A DNA stretch of 64,000 nt from Zunongwangia atlantica 22II14-10F7. GTDB lineage: Bacteria > Bacteroidota > Bacteroidia > Flavobacteriales > Flavobacteriaceae. Where the stretch lies: positions 119,932 to 183,931 of the forward strand of contig NZ_ARYN01000012.1 of the NCBI RefSeq assembly GCF_002094855.1. Reading direction: 5' to 3'. Under the pieces are notes generated by a model. That model ran no database searches. It saw only the letters and a program-made list of their open reading frames with translations, and had not been told where the DNA came from. Positions 19,647 through 29,860 of the stretch are shown here, one piece after another (position 1 is the stretch's first letter; every line of letters starts with the position of its first letter). The position numbers were made by a program, and so were the translations under genes.

Positions 19647-20726
19647 ATGCATAAATTTGTACTATTTTCATTGGTTTTAATTTCTCTAGCCTCGTGTACT
19701 AAAACCAATAAAGACAAGTATTATCCTGCAAGTTCTAGCAACTTTCAATATCAAGGACGTATTAAGAAACTAAACGACTCGACTATTACATTAATTGGTT
19801 CAGCCTCTAATATACACTTTGCAGTTGAAGGCGATAGCTGTCAACTCTTTTTCAGTGGTGTTAACCAAAGTGATTACGTGAGTTTAGAATTGAATAGTAA
19901 GTATATCGGCCGATTTAATATTAAAAATTCTCCAATCCAAATTGGCCTGAAAGATTCTTTAAACGACATAAAAATTTATAAGGCAACCGAAGCATCTACA
20001 GGAGATATTTTTTTTAATGGTGTAAAAGCTGAAAAAATCTCAAAAGCAATTTCTAAACCACGAAAGAAAATTGAATTCATAGGGAATTCTATAACGTGTG
20101 GCATGGGAGCGGATATGGATTCCATAGATTGCGGATCTGAAAACTGGTTTGATCAACACAATTCTTATTTAGCATATGGGCCAAGAATAGCGAGAATTTT
20201 GGATGTAGATTTCGAATTAAGTTGTGTATCGGGAATGGGCATGTATCGAAACTGGAATGATGAAGATCAACCTGTAATGCCAGATGTATATGATTTTAAA
20301 AATCTAAGTGATGACGGAGAAAGAAGAACAAAACCGGAACATTCACCGGATATCATAAGTGTAGCATTAGGTACTAATGATTTATCCAAAGGAGATGGAA
20401 TTAAAGAGAGATCTGAATTTAATCATAAAAAGTTTGAGCGTAACTACATCAAATTTTTAAACCATCTTCATAAAATATACCCGCAGGCTAAATTTACTCT
20501 TTTGACAAGCCCAATGGTGGATCCCGAATCCAAAGAAGGTAAGGAACTACTGGAATCGTTACGTTCTATTAAATCAAAACTTAATGATGAACTAACCATT
20601 GAAATTTTTGAATTTAAACTTATGCAACCCGAGGGTTGTGCCTATCATCCTTCATCACAAGATCATAAGATCCTTGCTCAACAACTAGTTCCATTTTTTA
20701 AAAATATTCTAAGTTCTAAATCATGA
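19647..20726 (+). CDS. CE2-like acetyl esterase lipoprotein (jelly-roll plus SGNH domain)
   Basis: A 359-residue lipoprotein with lipobox LASC (Cys17). Residues about 35-135 form the N-terminal jelly roll seen in CE2 esterases. The SGNH hydrolase domain starts at about 140 with the nucleophile Ser in EFIGNSITCGMG, continues with VALGTNDLS, and ends with the catalytic His in CAYHPSSQDHK. CE2 enzymes remove O-acetyl groups from plant polysaccharides, including mannans and xylans. The stop overlaps the start of the next esterase gene by four bases. The pair is convergent with the mannan operon, so deacetylation of acetylated (gluco)mannan is the likely job. Confidence 0.82.
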   Translation: MHKFVLFSLVLISLASCTKTNKDKYYPASSSNFQYQGRIKKLNDSTITLIGSASNIHFAVEGDSCQLFFSGVNQSDYVSLELNSKYIGRFNIKNSPIQIGLKDSLNDIKIYKATEASTGDIFFNGVKAEKISKAISKPRKKIEFIGNSITCGMGADMDSIDCGSENWFDQHNSYLAYGPRIARILDVDFELSCVSGMGMYRNWNDEDQPVMPDVYDFKNLSDDGERRTKPEHSPDIISVALGTNDLSKGDGIKERSEFNHKKFERNYIKFLNHLHKIYPQAKFTLLTSPMVDPESKEGKELLESLRSIKSKLNDELTIEIFEFKLMQPEGCAYHPSSQDHKILAQQLVPFFKNILSSKS

Positions 20727-22105
20727 AAAAAATTTTAATTACCTTACTAATAGGCTTAGTGAGTATGGATTTCTTCGCCAATATTGAACTCCCATCCATA
20801 TTTTCAGATAATATGGTTTTACAAAGAAATAGTAAAATTAAGATTTGGGGCTGGGGAAATCCAGGAGAGAAAATTAATATCGTTGCGTCCTGGAATAAAA
20901 ATGATACAATTTCTACCAAAGTAGATCGACATTCAAATTGGAGCGTTGAAATTAAAACCAATGATAATAAAAATCCGCAGCGATTAGACTTGTATGGCTA
21001 TAATCACATAAAGGTCGAAAATATATTATTTGGAGAGGTCTGGTTGGCTTCTGGACAGTCAAATATGGAATGGAATGCTGCTGCTGGTATTACTAAGGGT
21101 GAGGAAGCAATTGAAAATGCTGCGAATAAAAAAATAAGATTTTTTCAAATTCCAAAACGTTCTTCCAAATTTCCACAGCAGGAATTAACTGCTAATTGGA
21201 GGATTAATAGTCCCGAAACGATGCAAGAGTTTAGTGCAATCGCTTATTTTTTTGCTAACAAACTTTCAAAAGATTTGGGAGACATACCTATAGGAATAAT
21301 CGGTTCGTACTGGGGTGGAACACCTGCAGAAATATGGATTCCGAAAAATAAATTTAAGAAAGACTCCATTCTTCAAAAGGCTGTTACTAAATTACCTAAG
21401 GAACCATGGGGACCTAATGAGCCTGCTTATGCATTTAATGCTATGATTCATCCTATTACAAATTATAAGATAGCAGGTGTAGTTTGGTATCAGGGAGAAA
21501 GTAATACCTCAAATGCAGAATATTATCAAAATACGTTTAAAGAATTAATTTATTCCTGGAGAGAAGTTTTTAATACTAATTTTCCATTTTATTATGCTCA
21601 AATAGCGCCCTACGATTATGGGCAAGATAATTTTAACGGGGTACTAGTTAGAGAGGCTCAACGAAAATCACTAAACATTCCGAATACTGGAATGGTTTTC
21701 ACCGGCGATGTAGGAAACCCAAAAGATATCCATCCAAGAAATAAGAAACCTGTAGGAGAAAGGTTTGCCAATCTAGCATTGAACCTACACTATAATAAAA
21801 TAGATAAAGAATATTATGGGCCACTTTTTTCACAATCATATTCAAAAAGTGATAGCTTAATTGTCGAGTTCTCCCATGCTAAAGAACTACATTTTATAAA
21901 TAATCAATCATTATTCGAAGTTGCCGGACATGATAGTATTTTTTATCCTGCTGAAGCAGTTATAAAAAATACGAAAGTTATACTTAGCTCTAATAAAGTT
22001 AATAATCCCTTATGGGTTAGATATGCATGGAAAAATGACGCCGAACCAAACTTAATGAATGAAGAAAATCTGCCAGCTTCTGGGTTTTTAGAAAAAATAG
22101 AATAA
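20723..22105 (+). CDS. Sialate O-acetylesterase-family (SASA) carbohydrate esterase
   Basis: A 460-residue exported protein with signal peptide ending near DFFANIELP. The family motifs are FSDNMVLQRNSKIKIWGWG at the N-terminus, the nucleophile Ser in WLASGQSNMEW, and IAGVVWYQGESN. Despite the family name, Bacteroidota PUL members usually deacetylate plant glycans. Here it is translationally coupled to a CE2-like esterase and sits in a mannan locus, so acetyl-mannan or acetyl-galactoglucomannan is the probable substrate. The stop lies only nine bases from the convergent GH5 gene. Confidence 0.85.
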   Translation: MKKILITLLIGLVSMDFFANIELPSIFSDNMVLQRNSKIKIWGWGNPGEKINIVASWNKNDTISTKVDRHSNWSVEIKTNDNKNPQRLDLYGYNHIKVENILFGEVWLASGQSNMEWNAAAGITKGEEAIENAANKKIRFFQIPKRSSKFPQQELTANWRINSPETMQEFSAIAYFFANKLSKDLGDIPIGIIGSYWGGTPAEIWIPKNKFKKDSILQKAVTKLPKEPWGPNEPAYAFNAMIHPITNYKIAGVVWYQGESNTSNAEYYQNTFKELIYSWREVFNTNFPFYYAQIAPYDYGQDNFNGVLVREAQRKSLNIPNTGMVFTGDVGNPKDIHPRNKKPVGERFANLALNLHYNKIDKEYYGPLFSQSYSKSDSLIVEFSHAKELHFINNQSLFEVAGHDSIFYPAEAVIKNTKVILSSNKVNNPLWVRYAWKNDAEPNLMNEENLPASGFLEKIE

Positions 22106-22114
22106 TTTAATAAG

Positions 22115-23385
22115 TTAATTTAGATTACTATTATATTTTTCAATCAGTTGAAGCGTAGTTTTATCTCCAGCATAAACTGAATTTAAGCCTTGGGGTTCTT
22201 GTGGAGGGTCTGCAGTGAAATCATCACCTTCTCTCCATTTTTCAGGATTATTTGATTGCTTTGCATATCCTGCAAATCCCCAAAAATTTACTCCGCCCAT
22301 GAAACCATCCGACTGAGCACTTTCCAAAAGCTGTTGAAAAACTGATTCATAAAATTCATCACGGTAACCTGTATTTGATTTAAGTTTAAGACTTTCAGAG
22401 TTTCTAGGAAAACCAAATTCAGAAATCACGATGGGTTTATTTAATTCTTTTGCTACATCAATATGCTCTTTTATATATGATCTTGCATTCGAAATTGATT
22501 CATTTAATGATTTTGTTTCATCAGATACCTTATACCATCCCAATTTTTAGGCCACATATGAGCCGTTAAATAATCTATTTTAGGGTTTGCATGTAATACT
22601 TTATACGTATCAATATTCTGCAAATAACTCGCTTTGCCTTCGGCACCTGTAGAAATTAAAATTTTTGGTGCTAATGAATCTAACACTCTAACTGTTTTAT
22701 CTAAAAATGATTTGAATGGCACTTTGTCGGATTCTGAAAAAATTCTGGGTTCATTCGCTACCTGCCAGGACATTATCGTTTTATCACTAGAATATTTTTC
22801 GCCATTATAATTATTTTTTCTTCCCAATATAAATGCTATATGCTTATAAAATGAATCCAAACATGGTTGACATGTGTGGAATTGCTCTGTATAATTCATG
22901 TATTCTTCCCAGGTATATTTCTCTAAAAAAGGATTGGGAACATTCCCATATCCATTCCAGTTCAAATAGGTGGACATACCGCCGGACCAGATCCAATTAT
23001 TGTTTAAATATAATACAGCATACATTTTTCTTTTGCGCATTTCATTTAGCAAAAAATCTAACCCATCCAGAAGATCCTCATTATATTTCCCTTGTTCATA
23101 TTGAAGCGCAGGCTTCACCTGAAAATCTTCTTTACCTCCCTCAGCACCAACTAGTATTCTCAAATTATCGATCCCAAGGCTATCCATTAGATCGAGTTCT
23201 TTTATCAATCGGGTTCTATTTCCTGACTTTTCTGATGCTATTATAGGTCCGTACCAGTAATTTGCTCCTATAAAGTAATATGGTTCATTTCCTTTTTTAA
23301 AATGACCGTCTACAATACTAATACGCTTAACTCCAGTACAAGAAAATAAAGTACCTATCAAAATTAATATAAATGCTTTCTTCAT
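22115..23385 (-). pseudogene. GH5 beta-mannanase-like lipoprotein gene split by a one-base frameshift
   Basis: The N-terminal frame (22504-23385) begins with lipobox FSC (Cys16), then a GH5 barrel with the acid/base E212 in WQVANEPR. It runs to LTAHMWPKNW, then leaves homology and stops. A second frame (22115-22543) picks up at once with GWYKVSDETKSLNE, holds the nucleophile motif VISEFGFPRN, and ends normally with VYAGDKTTLQLIEKYN. The join is at a run of three G on the minus strand (22539-22541); one more G restores NWGWYK and a full protein of about 420 residues. It resembles GH5_7-type mannanases. Last gene of the GH26 operon, 8 bases after the epimerase gene. Recent mutation or sequencing error are both possible. 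Confidence 0.85.
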
Positions 23386-23393
23386 ATTGAATA

Positions 23394-24578
23394 TTATAAC
23401 ATCTGAATTAGTTTAACCAGAGCCCGGGAATTATGATATGGACACTTCCACATACCAATTTTATTTTCAGATTCATAAGGTTTACCTTCTTTGTTAATTC
23501 TGAAAAACCATTCTCCATAGTTCTTATCAATAATATAAGTTTTTACAAACTGCCAAATATCTATTAAAGCATCATGGTATGATTGTTTAGCTTCTATTTT
23601 GGAAACAAAGGCAAGTCCAAGCATTGCTTCTACCTGAGGCCACCAATGACGATCTTCATCAACAACCCCTTCCTTTTTTTCATTTATAATACCAAATGAC
23701 TTTACGTAGGCTTCTTTTAAAAAGATATCACTTATTTGTATTGCCAAAGATTCCACTTTCTGAAGCAAACTTTTATCTTCCACAATGTGAGCTGCTTCTA
23801 TTAATAACCATGCGGCCTCAATATCATGTCCATATGAAATAATATCCGTTTGGTTATTCCAGTGATCATCAAAAAATAGATAAAAATGTTTAGTACTTGA
23901 ATTTAGGAATTTTTCTAAATGTAAATGAATCAAGTTATCTAATGCATTCTTAACTTTAAAGTTTCCTGATACAGCATATAATGATGTATAAGCTTCTAAC
24001 AAATGCAAATGAGTATTCATTGTTTTTGAAGCATTGAGATCCTTTTCACTCAATCGCATATCCTCAATAGTATCCCAGTCATTTTTAAATGCTTCAAAGT
24101 ATCCTCCGTTATTTAGGTCCTTAGCCCTATCTTCTATCAAATCAAAAACCTCAAGTGCCCAATTAAGTACATTTTGATCACCTGTGAGTTTATAGTATTC
24201 TGAGAGAGCATAAATTAAAAAAGCTTGAGCATAGATTTGTTTTCTGGAATTGGTTACCTCTCCCTTAAAACTTAAACTCCAAAAAACCCCTCCATAACGA
24301 TTATCTTTAAAATTCGCTTTCAAATACCGGTATGCTCTGTCGGCCTCTGCTTTGCAAGAAAATGAACTATCAAAATTTTCTACAAATGAAAATGTCCATA
24401 ACAGTCTTGTATTAAGAATAATCCCTTTATCCTGATTTATTCTAATATTATTATCATGATCTCTGGCTCCTATAAAACCTCCATTGACCTCATCCAGACT
24501 ATTAGATTTCCAATAAGAAATAATATTTAGAAGTTCTATTCGAAATTCTTTTTTTAGAGTTTCTTTATTGGAGATCAT
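23394..24578 (-). CDS. AGE-family 2-epimerase, probable mannobiose (cellobiose) 2-epimerase
   Basis: A 394-residue protein without signal peptide, so cytoplasmic. It has the (alpha/alpha)6 barrel of N-acylglucosamine/cellobiose 2-epimerases, with the conserved His-containing motifs [33 protein letters not shown] and [10 protein letters not shown]. In mannan loci this enzyme turns beta-1,4-mannobiose into mannosyl-beta-1,4-glucose. The gene overlaps the end of the GH130 gene by 14 bases, which supports a shared pathway. Activity on cellobiose is possible too, but the GH130 partner makes mannobiose the better guess. Confidence 0.9.
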   Translation of the reverse strand: MISNKETLKKEFRIELLNIISYWKSNSLDEVNGGFIGARDHDNNIRINQDKGIILNTRLLWTFSFVENFDSSFSCKAEADRAYRYLKANFKDNRYGGVFWSLSFKGEVTNSRKQIYAQAFLIYALSEYYKLTGDQNVLNWALEVFDLIEDRAKDLNNGGYFEAFKNDWDTIEDMRLSEKDLNASKTMNTHLHLLEAYTSLYAVSGNFKVKNALDNLIHLHLEKFLNSSTKHFYLFFDDHWNNQTDIISYGHDIEAAWLLIEAAHIVEDKSLLQKVESLAIQISDIFLKEAYVKSFGIINEKKEGVVDEDRHWWPQVEAMLGLAFVSKIEAKQSYHDALIDIWQFVKTYIIDKNYGEWFFRINKEGKPYESENKIGMWKCPYHNSRALVKLIQML

Positions 24579-25737
24579 AAACGGAATTTCTATTTATCAA
24601 ATCTATAATAGACATCACAGATGCTCCTGAAGTATATTGATCCTGGGGTGTGTTTTTTACATAGTCTACAAGCTTATCCACAGTGCTTGTAGCTACATGA
24701 GATCTAGTATCTGAAGAAGCATAATATATATAAACAGTATTATCTTCATCTTTTATCCATCCATTAGCAAATAATACATTTGGAACATCTCCCACTGTTT
24801 CTTTATAATTTGGCGCCATAAAATATCCTGCAGGCTGAAAGATAACTTTTGAAATATCTTCCAAAGATGTCATAAACATATATAGTGTATATCTTAATCC
24901 TCCTGCAGTATTTCTTACACCGTGAGCGAGATGTAGCCATCCTTCTTTGGTTTTAATAGGAGCAGGTCCAAGCCCATTTTTCATTTCATAAATGGTATGA
25001 TATACTTTTTGATTAATAATACATTCTTCTTCTAAAACTGGATTAGTAATATCTGTAACATACCCTAAGCCAATTCCTCCGCCTTTTCCTACTTCAATAA
25101 AACCATCCTGAGGTCGTGTATATAAGGCGTATTTACCTTTAACAAATTCTGGATGCATTACCACATTTCTTTGCTGTCCAGAATTCGATATTAAGTCTGG
25201 GAGACGTTCCCAATTCATCAGGTCTTTAGTTCTAACGATACCCGCATTAGCAACAGCTGCAGTAGTATCTTCAAAACGAGATTTGTCTTTTCGTTCCGTA
25301 CAAAAAACACCATAGATCCAGCCATCTTCATGCTGGGTTAAACGCATATCATAAACATTTGTATCAGGCTCCCCATATGTAGGAAGTTCAATAGGTTTTT
25401 TCCAAAACTCGAATTGATCAATTCCGTTTGAGCTCTCGGCGATAGCAAAAAAAGATTTTCTATCATTACCCTCTACTCTTACTGCTAAAACATATCTTTC
25501 ATTCCATTTAATTGCTCCCGGATTGAAAGTAGCATTAATACCTATTCTTTCTAAGCCATTTGGATTTGTTTCAGGGTTTAAGTCAAACCTCCACTCTATA
25601 GGCGCATGTTCACCAGTAACTACAGGGTTTTCATATCTCTGATAAATACCATTAGAATATTCTAATGCTTTATTTTGCTTTTTTATGAGGCTAACATGAC
25701 TTGCGATCAGCTTTTCAAAATTGGGGATCGTTTTCAT
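24565..25737 (-). CDS. GH130 phosphorylase, probable 4-O-beta-D-mannosyl-D-glucose phosphorylase
   Basis: A 390-residue cytoplasmic protein with the GH130 five-bladed propeller. [11 protein letters not shown] and the catalytic aspartate D130 in NVYDMRLTQ are visible, and length and motifs fit the GH130_1 group (mannosylglucose phosphorylase of Bacteroides fragilis). It would split mannosyl-glucose with phosphate into mannose-1-phosphate and glucose. Downstream the epimerase that makes its substrate overlaps it; upstream is a sodium symporter. GH130_2 mannooligosaccharide phosphorylases are the alternative, but the epimerase partner argues for GH130_1. Confidence 0.9.
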   Translation of the reverse strand: MKTIPNFEKLIASHVSLIKKQNKALEYSNGIYQRYENPVVTGEHAPIEWRFDLNPETNPNGLERIGINATFNPGAIKWNERYVLAVRVEGNDRKSFFAIAESSNGIDQFEFWKKPIELPTYGEPDTNVYDMRLTQHEDGWIYGVFCTERKDKSRFEDTTAAVANAGIVRTKDLMNWERLPDLISNSGQQRNVVMHPEFVKGKYALYTRPQDGFIEVGKGGGIGLGYVTDITNPVLEEECIINQKVYHTIYEMKNGLGPAPIKTKEGWLHLAHGVRNTAGGLRYTLYMFMTSLEDISKVIFQPAGYFMAPNYKETVGDVPNVLFANGWIKDEDNTVYIYYASSDTRSHVATSTVDKLVDYVKNTPQDQYTSGASVMSIIDLINRNSVYDLQ

Positions 25738-25767
25738 AAAGATTAATTTTTTAATTTATTCGTTTTA

Positions 25768-27612
25768 TTAATTATCAGAGCGATATTTAATATCTTCTTT
25801 TTTTATTCTGTCCCACCAAGAAAATTTGAGAACAACTATTGATATGATTAGCATACCTGTTGTAATCATAAGCAATGAAGTTTCTCTTAGAATGATATAC
25901 AATGGGATAACGACTAGAAGTGTTTGTGCCAGCGTCCCTAGAACTACATTAAACATATCCCATTTAAAATTTTTATTCTCCACGGAATCATGTTGTTCGA
26001 CACTTAGCTTCTTTGCAATTGGGGACCAAAACCCCCATGGTTTAGTCTTTTTATAAAAGTTTTGTAAAACGTGCTCGTTTGTAGGGGGTGCACTATATGT
26101 TCCAATAATACTTCCTGCGAGTGAAATCAATAAAATAATGGGAAAATAATATAGATCTAATGTATCAAGAAAAACAGGAAAAATTAAAGCTGGAATAATT
26201 CCTGAAAGCATTCCCCAAAAATAGCCTTCGCCATTGAACCTCCACCAATGCCATTTAAGAACATTGGAAATCACATAACTACCAAATAATGCAGATACAA
26301 TCCATTGAAGGATCGAGTTTACATCCTGAACAAAAAAACCAAGTATTATACTTATTATAACCACTACAATTCCACTCCCATAATTCATTTTTTTAATTGT
26401 CTTAGAAGAGGCATCAGGCTCATAATGCTTTAGATAAATATCGTTTACCAAATACGCCTGAGCTGCATTTAGTGTTCCGGCAAAAGTGGACATGAAAGCA
26501 GCTAGTAAGCCTGCTAATAAGAGACCCAGTAAACCTACAGGTACAAACTGTTCAATAGCAGCAGGAAGTATTTTTTCAAAATCCAAAACTCCTGCAGTTT
26601 TTAAATCTAATTTATCGTAGAATAACAGTGCTAAAACCGAAAAACCACCTACCATCAGATACCTAGTTGGAATTAGAGCTCCTAAAGAAAAAGCACTCAT
26701 TTTTGCTGCTTCAAGAGGAGATTTAGTAGACAGTATTTTTTGCATATCGTAATTTGGAGCTGGCCCGGCAATACTTGAGAGTATCCCTTTAAAGACCATA
26801 AGCATAAAAAATATCCCAAACATGGTATAGCCATCTTCTTCAATTTTCGTATTTACCTCAGCTATAATATTAGACCAATCCATATGTAATTCCCAGTCAA
26901 AAAAGGGGTTCATCCAACCTTCAGGAACATCCATTGCGTTTGCTCCATATGCCTGCCAGGCAATAACGGCAATGGCAATTGATGAAACAGTCATTATACC
27001 ATATTGTAATACGTCGGTCCAGACTATGCCCGACATACCTCCCAAAACGGAATAAAAAACTGCAAATAGTGTAAAAATTATACCATAGAAGTGAGGAATA
27101 TAGGCAACAGGAATATCAAATGGGATATATACCGAAATGATCTCCCAAGGAATAAAAATTTCAACAAATTTTCCTAAACCAATAAATCCATAGGCAAGGA
27201 AACCAAGACAACTTAATATAGCGAAGATTACGATTATAGTATGTGAGCGCCTTCCTCCTTTTCCATTGTCAAATCGAAATAATATCCATTCTGCTCCTGT
27301 TGTAACGTTAGACCTTCTTAACCACATTGAGAGATAAACCATTAAAAATACCTGATTGAACACAGGCCAAAGCCAAGGAATCCATATACTTTTAAAACCA
27401 TATACAAAAGTCAAAGTAACAAGCCACATAGTTCCAGAGATGTCGAACATCCCGGAAGCATTTGAGAGCCCCAACATATACCAGGGAAGACTTTTACCTC
27501 CCATCAAATAGTCATCCTTACTTTTTTGCGCTTTTTTTCTTAGGGATAAGCCTATAAGAATTGTCCCCACTAAGTAGGCAAGAATAATAAGTATATCTAT
27601 AGTTTGCAGCAT
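25768..27612 (-). CDS. Sodium:solute symporter (SSS family), probable mannobiose transporter
   Basis: A 614-residue inner-membrane protein with about 13-14 membrane spans. SSS features include TIDILIILAYLVGTILIGL at the N-terminus, GLLLAGLLAAFMSTFAGTLNAA around residue 370, and the conserved NDIYLKHYEP. In Bacteroidota mannan loci such a symporter is co-transcribed with GH26, epimerase and GH130 genes and carries mannobiose inward. Here it lies 17 bases after GH26 and 30 before GH130. Substrate is inferred from this context only. Confidence 0.88.
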   Translation of the reverse strand: MLQTIDILIILAYLVGTILIGLSLRKKAQKSKDDYLMGGKSLPWYMLGLSNASGMFDISGTMWLVTLTFVYGFKSIWIPWLWPVFNQVFLMVYLSMWLRRSNVTTGAEWILFRFDNGKGGRRSHTIIVIFAILSCLGFLAYGFIGLGKFVEIFIPWEIISVYIPFDIPVAYIPHFYGIIFTLFAVFYSVLGGMSGIVWTDVLQYGIMTVSSIAIAVIAWQAYGANAMDVPEGWMNPFFDWELHMDWSNIIAEVNTKIEEDGYTMFGIFFMLMVFKGILSSIAGPAPNYDMQKILSTKSPLEAAKMSAFSLGALIPTRYLMVGGFSVLALLFYDKLDLKTAGVLDFEKILPAAIEQFVPVGLLGLLLAGLLAAFMSTFAGTLNAAQAYLVNDIYLKHYEPDASSKTIKKMNYGSGIVVVIISIILGFFVQDVNSILQWIVSALFGSYVISNVLKWHWWRFNGEGYFWGMLSGIIPALIFPVFLDTLDLYYFPIILLISLAGSIIGTYSAPPTNEHVLQNFYKKTKPWGFWSPIAKKLSVEQHDSVENKNFKWDMFNVVLGTLAQTLLVVIPLYIILRETSLLMITTGMLIISIVVLKFSWWDRIKKEDIKYRSDN

Positions 27613-27629
27613 ATTGTTTTATTTTATGT

Positions 27630-28730
27630 TCAATGAAGATCAGAAAGCATTAAAACATCCGGATAATTCGTGAATTTTTTAAAATTCGGAGCTGACTTCT
27701 CCCCGGGAAAAGTACCAAAGTAATGATCCCTTCTGGCATTTCGCCACACTAGAACCCAGGTAATGCCACTATTATGCAAGGCTGGATATAAAGTTTCGGT
27801 CCACCAAGAGCTGTCAGAGCCCATTCGCATATTACCCGTCTCTGTTAAAGCAAATGGCATATCCTTTTCCTCCGATTTTCTTTTTAATATTGAAAGATTC
27901 ATATTTAAAGACTCTATGAACCTAGTATTTCCACTATGATTATAAATATCCACCCCTAGAATATCCACGTAATCATCCCCGGGATAATAATCATCAAAAT
28001 CCTTTACATCATTCATTGTATTTGGAGAGAACGCATAAATTAAATTTTGAACACCGTGATATTTAAATCTTTCTACTGTATATCGCCAAAGTTCCACATA
28101 GTCTTCTTTAGTACAGTTCTTCTTGCCCCACCAAAACCAAGAGCCGTTCATTTCATGAAAAGGTCTAAAAATTACTGGGATGAATTGATTGTCATCATCT
28201 TTAAGAGATTTAAAGAATATACTTAAACGTTCAATCCATAAATTAAATTTATTTTTAATTCGCTCGTCATATAAGATATCATGAACTGCTTCAGTAGTAT
28301 CCCAGGAGCTTCCTTTACTTACAGGATTGTCCGCATGCCAACTATAACTTACAATACCTCCAAGTCTATTAATTTCAATGGTTTGTTGTTTAATTAAGGC
28401 AAATGCTACTGTATCTAAATTATATATATTATCATGTTCTAGATGTCCTAAATCAAAACCAATAACAGCAGGTAGTTTTCCTGTTACTTTTTTTAGATCA
28501 CTATTTAATCCTACTGATCCATCGTTTAAATACCAGTTTAATCCATAGGCGGTTCCATCCTGTTGCCCAAATGCAAATCCCGCTTTCGAAATTGTACTCA
28601 AACGTTCTAGTAATTTGGAATTAATACTATGCGGCTCTTTACTAATTTGATTTCTGGTAATTTTAGAAGAATTACAAGATATTCCGCTTAATGATATTAT
28701 TAGGATACAAATTATGACAAAATATTTCAT
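27630..28730 (-). CDS. GH26 endo-beta-1,4-mannanase lipoprotein
   Basis: A 366-residue lipoprotein. The start at 28730 is chosen because it gives a proper lipoprotein signal (MKYFVIICILIISLSGISC, Cys19); an upstream in-frame ATG at 28805 would add 25 residues and spoil it. GH26 signatures are clear: acid/base E193 in VIFRPFHEMNGSWFWWG and nucleophile E297 in MPFALTETGNM, with GHLEHDN and YSWHADNP in the substrate cleft. It should release mannobiose or short mannooligosaccharides. It heads the leftward operon GH26-SSS-GH130-epimerase-GH5 and is divergent from an AraC regulator. Confidence 0.92.
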   Translation of the reverse strand: MKYFVIICILIISLSGISCNSSKITRNQISKEPHSINSKLLERLSTISKAGFAFGQQDGTAYGLNWYLNDGSVGLNSDLKKVTGKLPAVIGFDLGHLEHDNIYNLDTVAFALIKQQTIEINRLGGIVSYSWHADNPVSKGSSWDTTEAVHDILYDERIKNKFNLWIERLSIFFKSLKDDDNQFIPVIFRPFHEMNGSWFWWGKKNCTKEDYVELWRYTVERFKYHGVQNLIYAFSPNTMNDVKDFDDYYPGDDYVDILGVDIYNHSGNTRFIESLNMNLSILKRKSEEKDMPFALTETGNMRMGSDSSWWTETLYPALHNSGITWVLVWRNARRDHYFGTFPGEKSAPNFKKFTNYPDVLMLSDLH

Positions 28731-28829
28731 GTAATATGCAAATATTAAGTTACCTTGAAAATTAATGAGTAATTCTATTAGATAAATGAAAAAATAAAAC
28801 TTCAAAATTATATTTATTCACTTTTAAGG

Positions 28830-28844
28830 TCTCTATTTTAGAGA
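28830..28844. promoter_or_regulatory. Palindrome in the GH26/araC divergent region, candidate operator
   Basis: The sequence TCTCTA-ttt-TAGAGA is a perfect 6-base inverted repeat between the GH26 start (28730) and the AraC start (28927). Its position suits control of one or both divergent units. AraC proteins often bind direct repeats, so the link to this regulator is only a guess. Confidence 0.35.
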
Positions 28845-28926
28845 TTATCAAATTTAGTTTCAGACCGAACATTTTATTAATAGAATTTTATCATTTAATA
28901 ATTGAATTTTTTCTTTTTATACAAAT

Positions 28927-29802
28927 ATGCTTAATACAACCGTACATAGAGAAATTACCCCCTTAGCACCTGAAGATAGTTTCTTAGTTTTTGACAGAAT
29001 AAAAGATCAATTTGATTTTCCAATTCATTTTCATCCCGAATATGAACTTAACTTTATTGCCAATGGAAAAGGTGTGAGAAGAGTTGTTGGTGACTCTATG
29101 GAAGTTATTGAGAATATCGAATTAGTATTAGTAGGCCCTAACTTACAGCACGGTTGGGAAATGCACGAGTGCTCAAATTCCGAAATACACGAAATCACTT
29201 TACAATTTCATGAGGATTTATTCGACGACAAACTTTTAGCTAGACGAATTATGAAGCCGATAAAAGATATGTTTGACAGATCTACACATGGTATTTTATT
29301 TTCTGAGAAAATTAGTGATGAAATATCACCTCGAATCATGCAACTCTCTAAAATTGACAGTATCGATTATTTTTTAGAACTTATTTCAATACTACATGAT
29401 CTCGCTACCTCAAGGAATCAGCGACTACTTTCTACCTATACTTCTGATTTCAAAAACTTTGAAAACAGTGACAAGCTAAAAACGATTTACGAATATATTC
29501 AACTAAACTATCAAAATAAAATCAGTCTTAGCGAAGTTGCTGAACTGGTGAATATGAGTCAGGTATCTTTCAATCGATTCATCAAGAAAAGAACAGGAAA
29601 AACATTAATCGAATATGTTAATGATACACGAATAGGTTATGCCGCCAGATGGTTAATTGAAAGAGACCTTAGTATAGCCGAAATTGCATTTAAATGTGGA
29701 TTCAATAATATTGCAAATTTTAATAGAGTCTTTAAAAAAACTAAAAACTGCACTCCAAGTAAATACAGAGATGACTTTAGTGGTATAAAAAGAGTACTTT
29801 AA
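28927..29802 (+). CDS. AraC-family transcriptional regulator with cupin sensor domain
   Basis: A 291-residue cytoplasmic protein. The N-terminal part (about 15-110) is a cupin-type AraC ligand-binding domain with FPIHFHPEYELNFIANGKG. The C-terminal 100 residues form the AraC double HTH, with ISLSEVAELVNMSQVSFNRF and SIAEIAFKCGFNNIANFNRV. It is divergent from the GH26 operon and most likely senses mannobiose or a related product and controls that operon. This differs from the chromosomal PUL on the left, which uses a hybrid two-component regulator. Confidence 0.9.
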   Translation: MLNTTVHREITPLAPEDSFLVFDRIKDQFDFPIHFHPEYELNFIANGKGVRRVVGDSMEVIENIELVLVGPNLQHGWEMHECSNSEIHEITLQFHEDLFDDKLLARRIMKPIKDMFDRSTHGILFSEKISDEISPRIMQLSKIDSIDYFLELISILHDLATSRNQRLLSTYTSDFKNFENSDKLKTIYEYIQLNYQNKISLSEVAELVNMSQVSFNRFIKKRTGKTLIEYVNDTRIGYAARWLIERDLSIAEIAFKCGFNNIANFNRVFKKTKNCTPSKYRDDFSGIKRVL

Positions 29803-29860
29803 ATTTGACTAGTTGATTAGAATAGATATAACTATCCGCATTAAAACTATCGAAATAACT

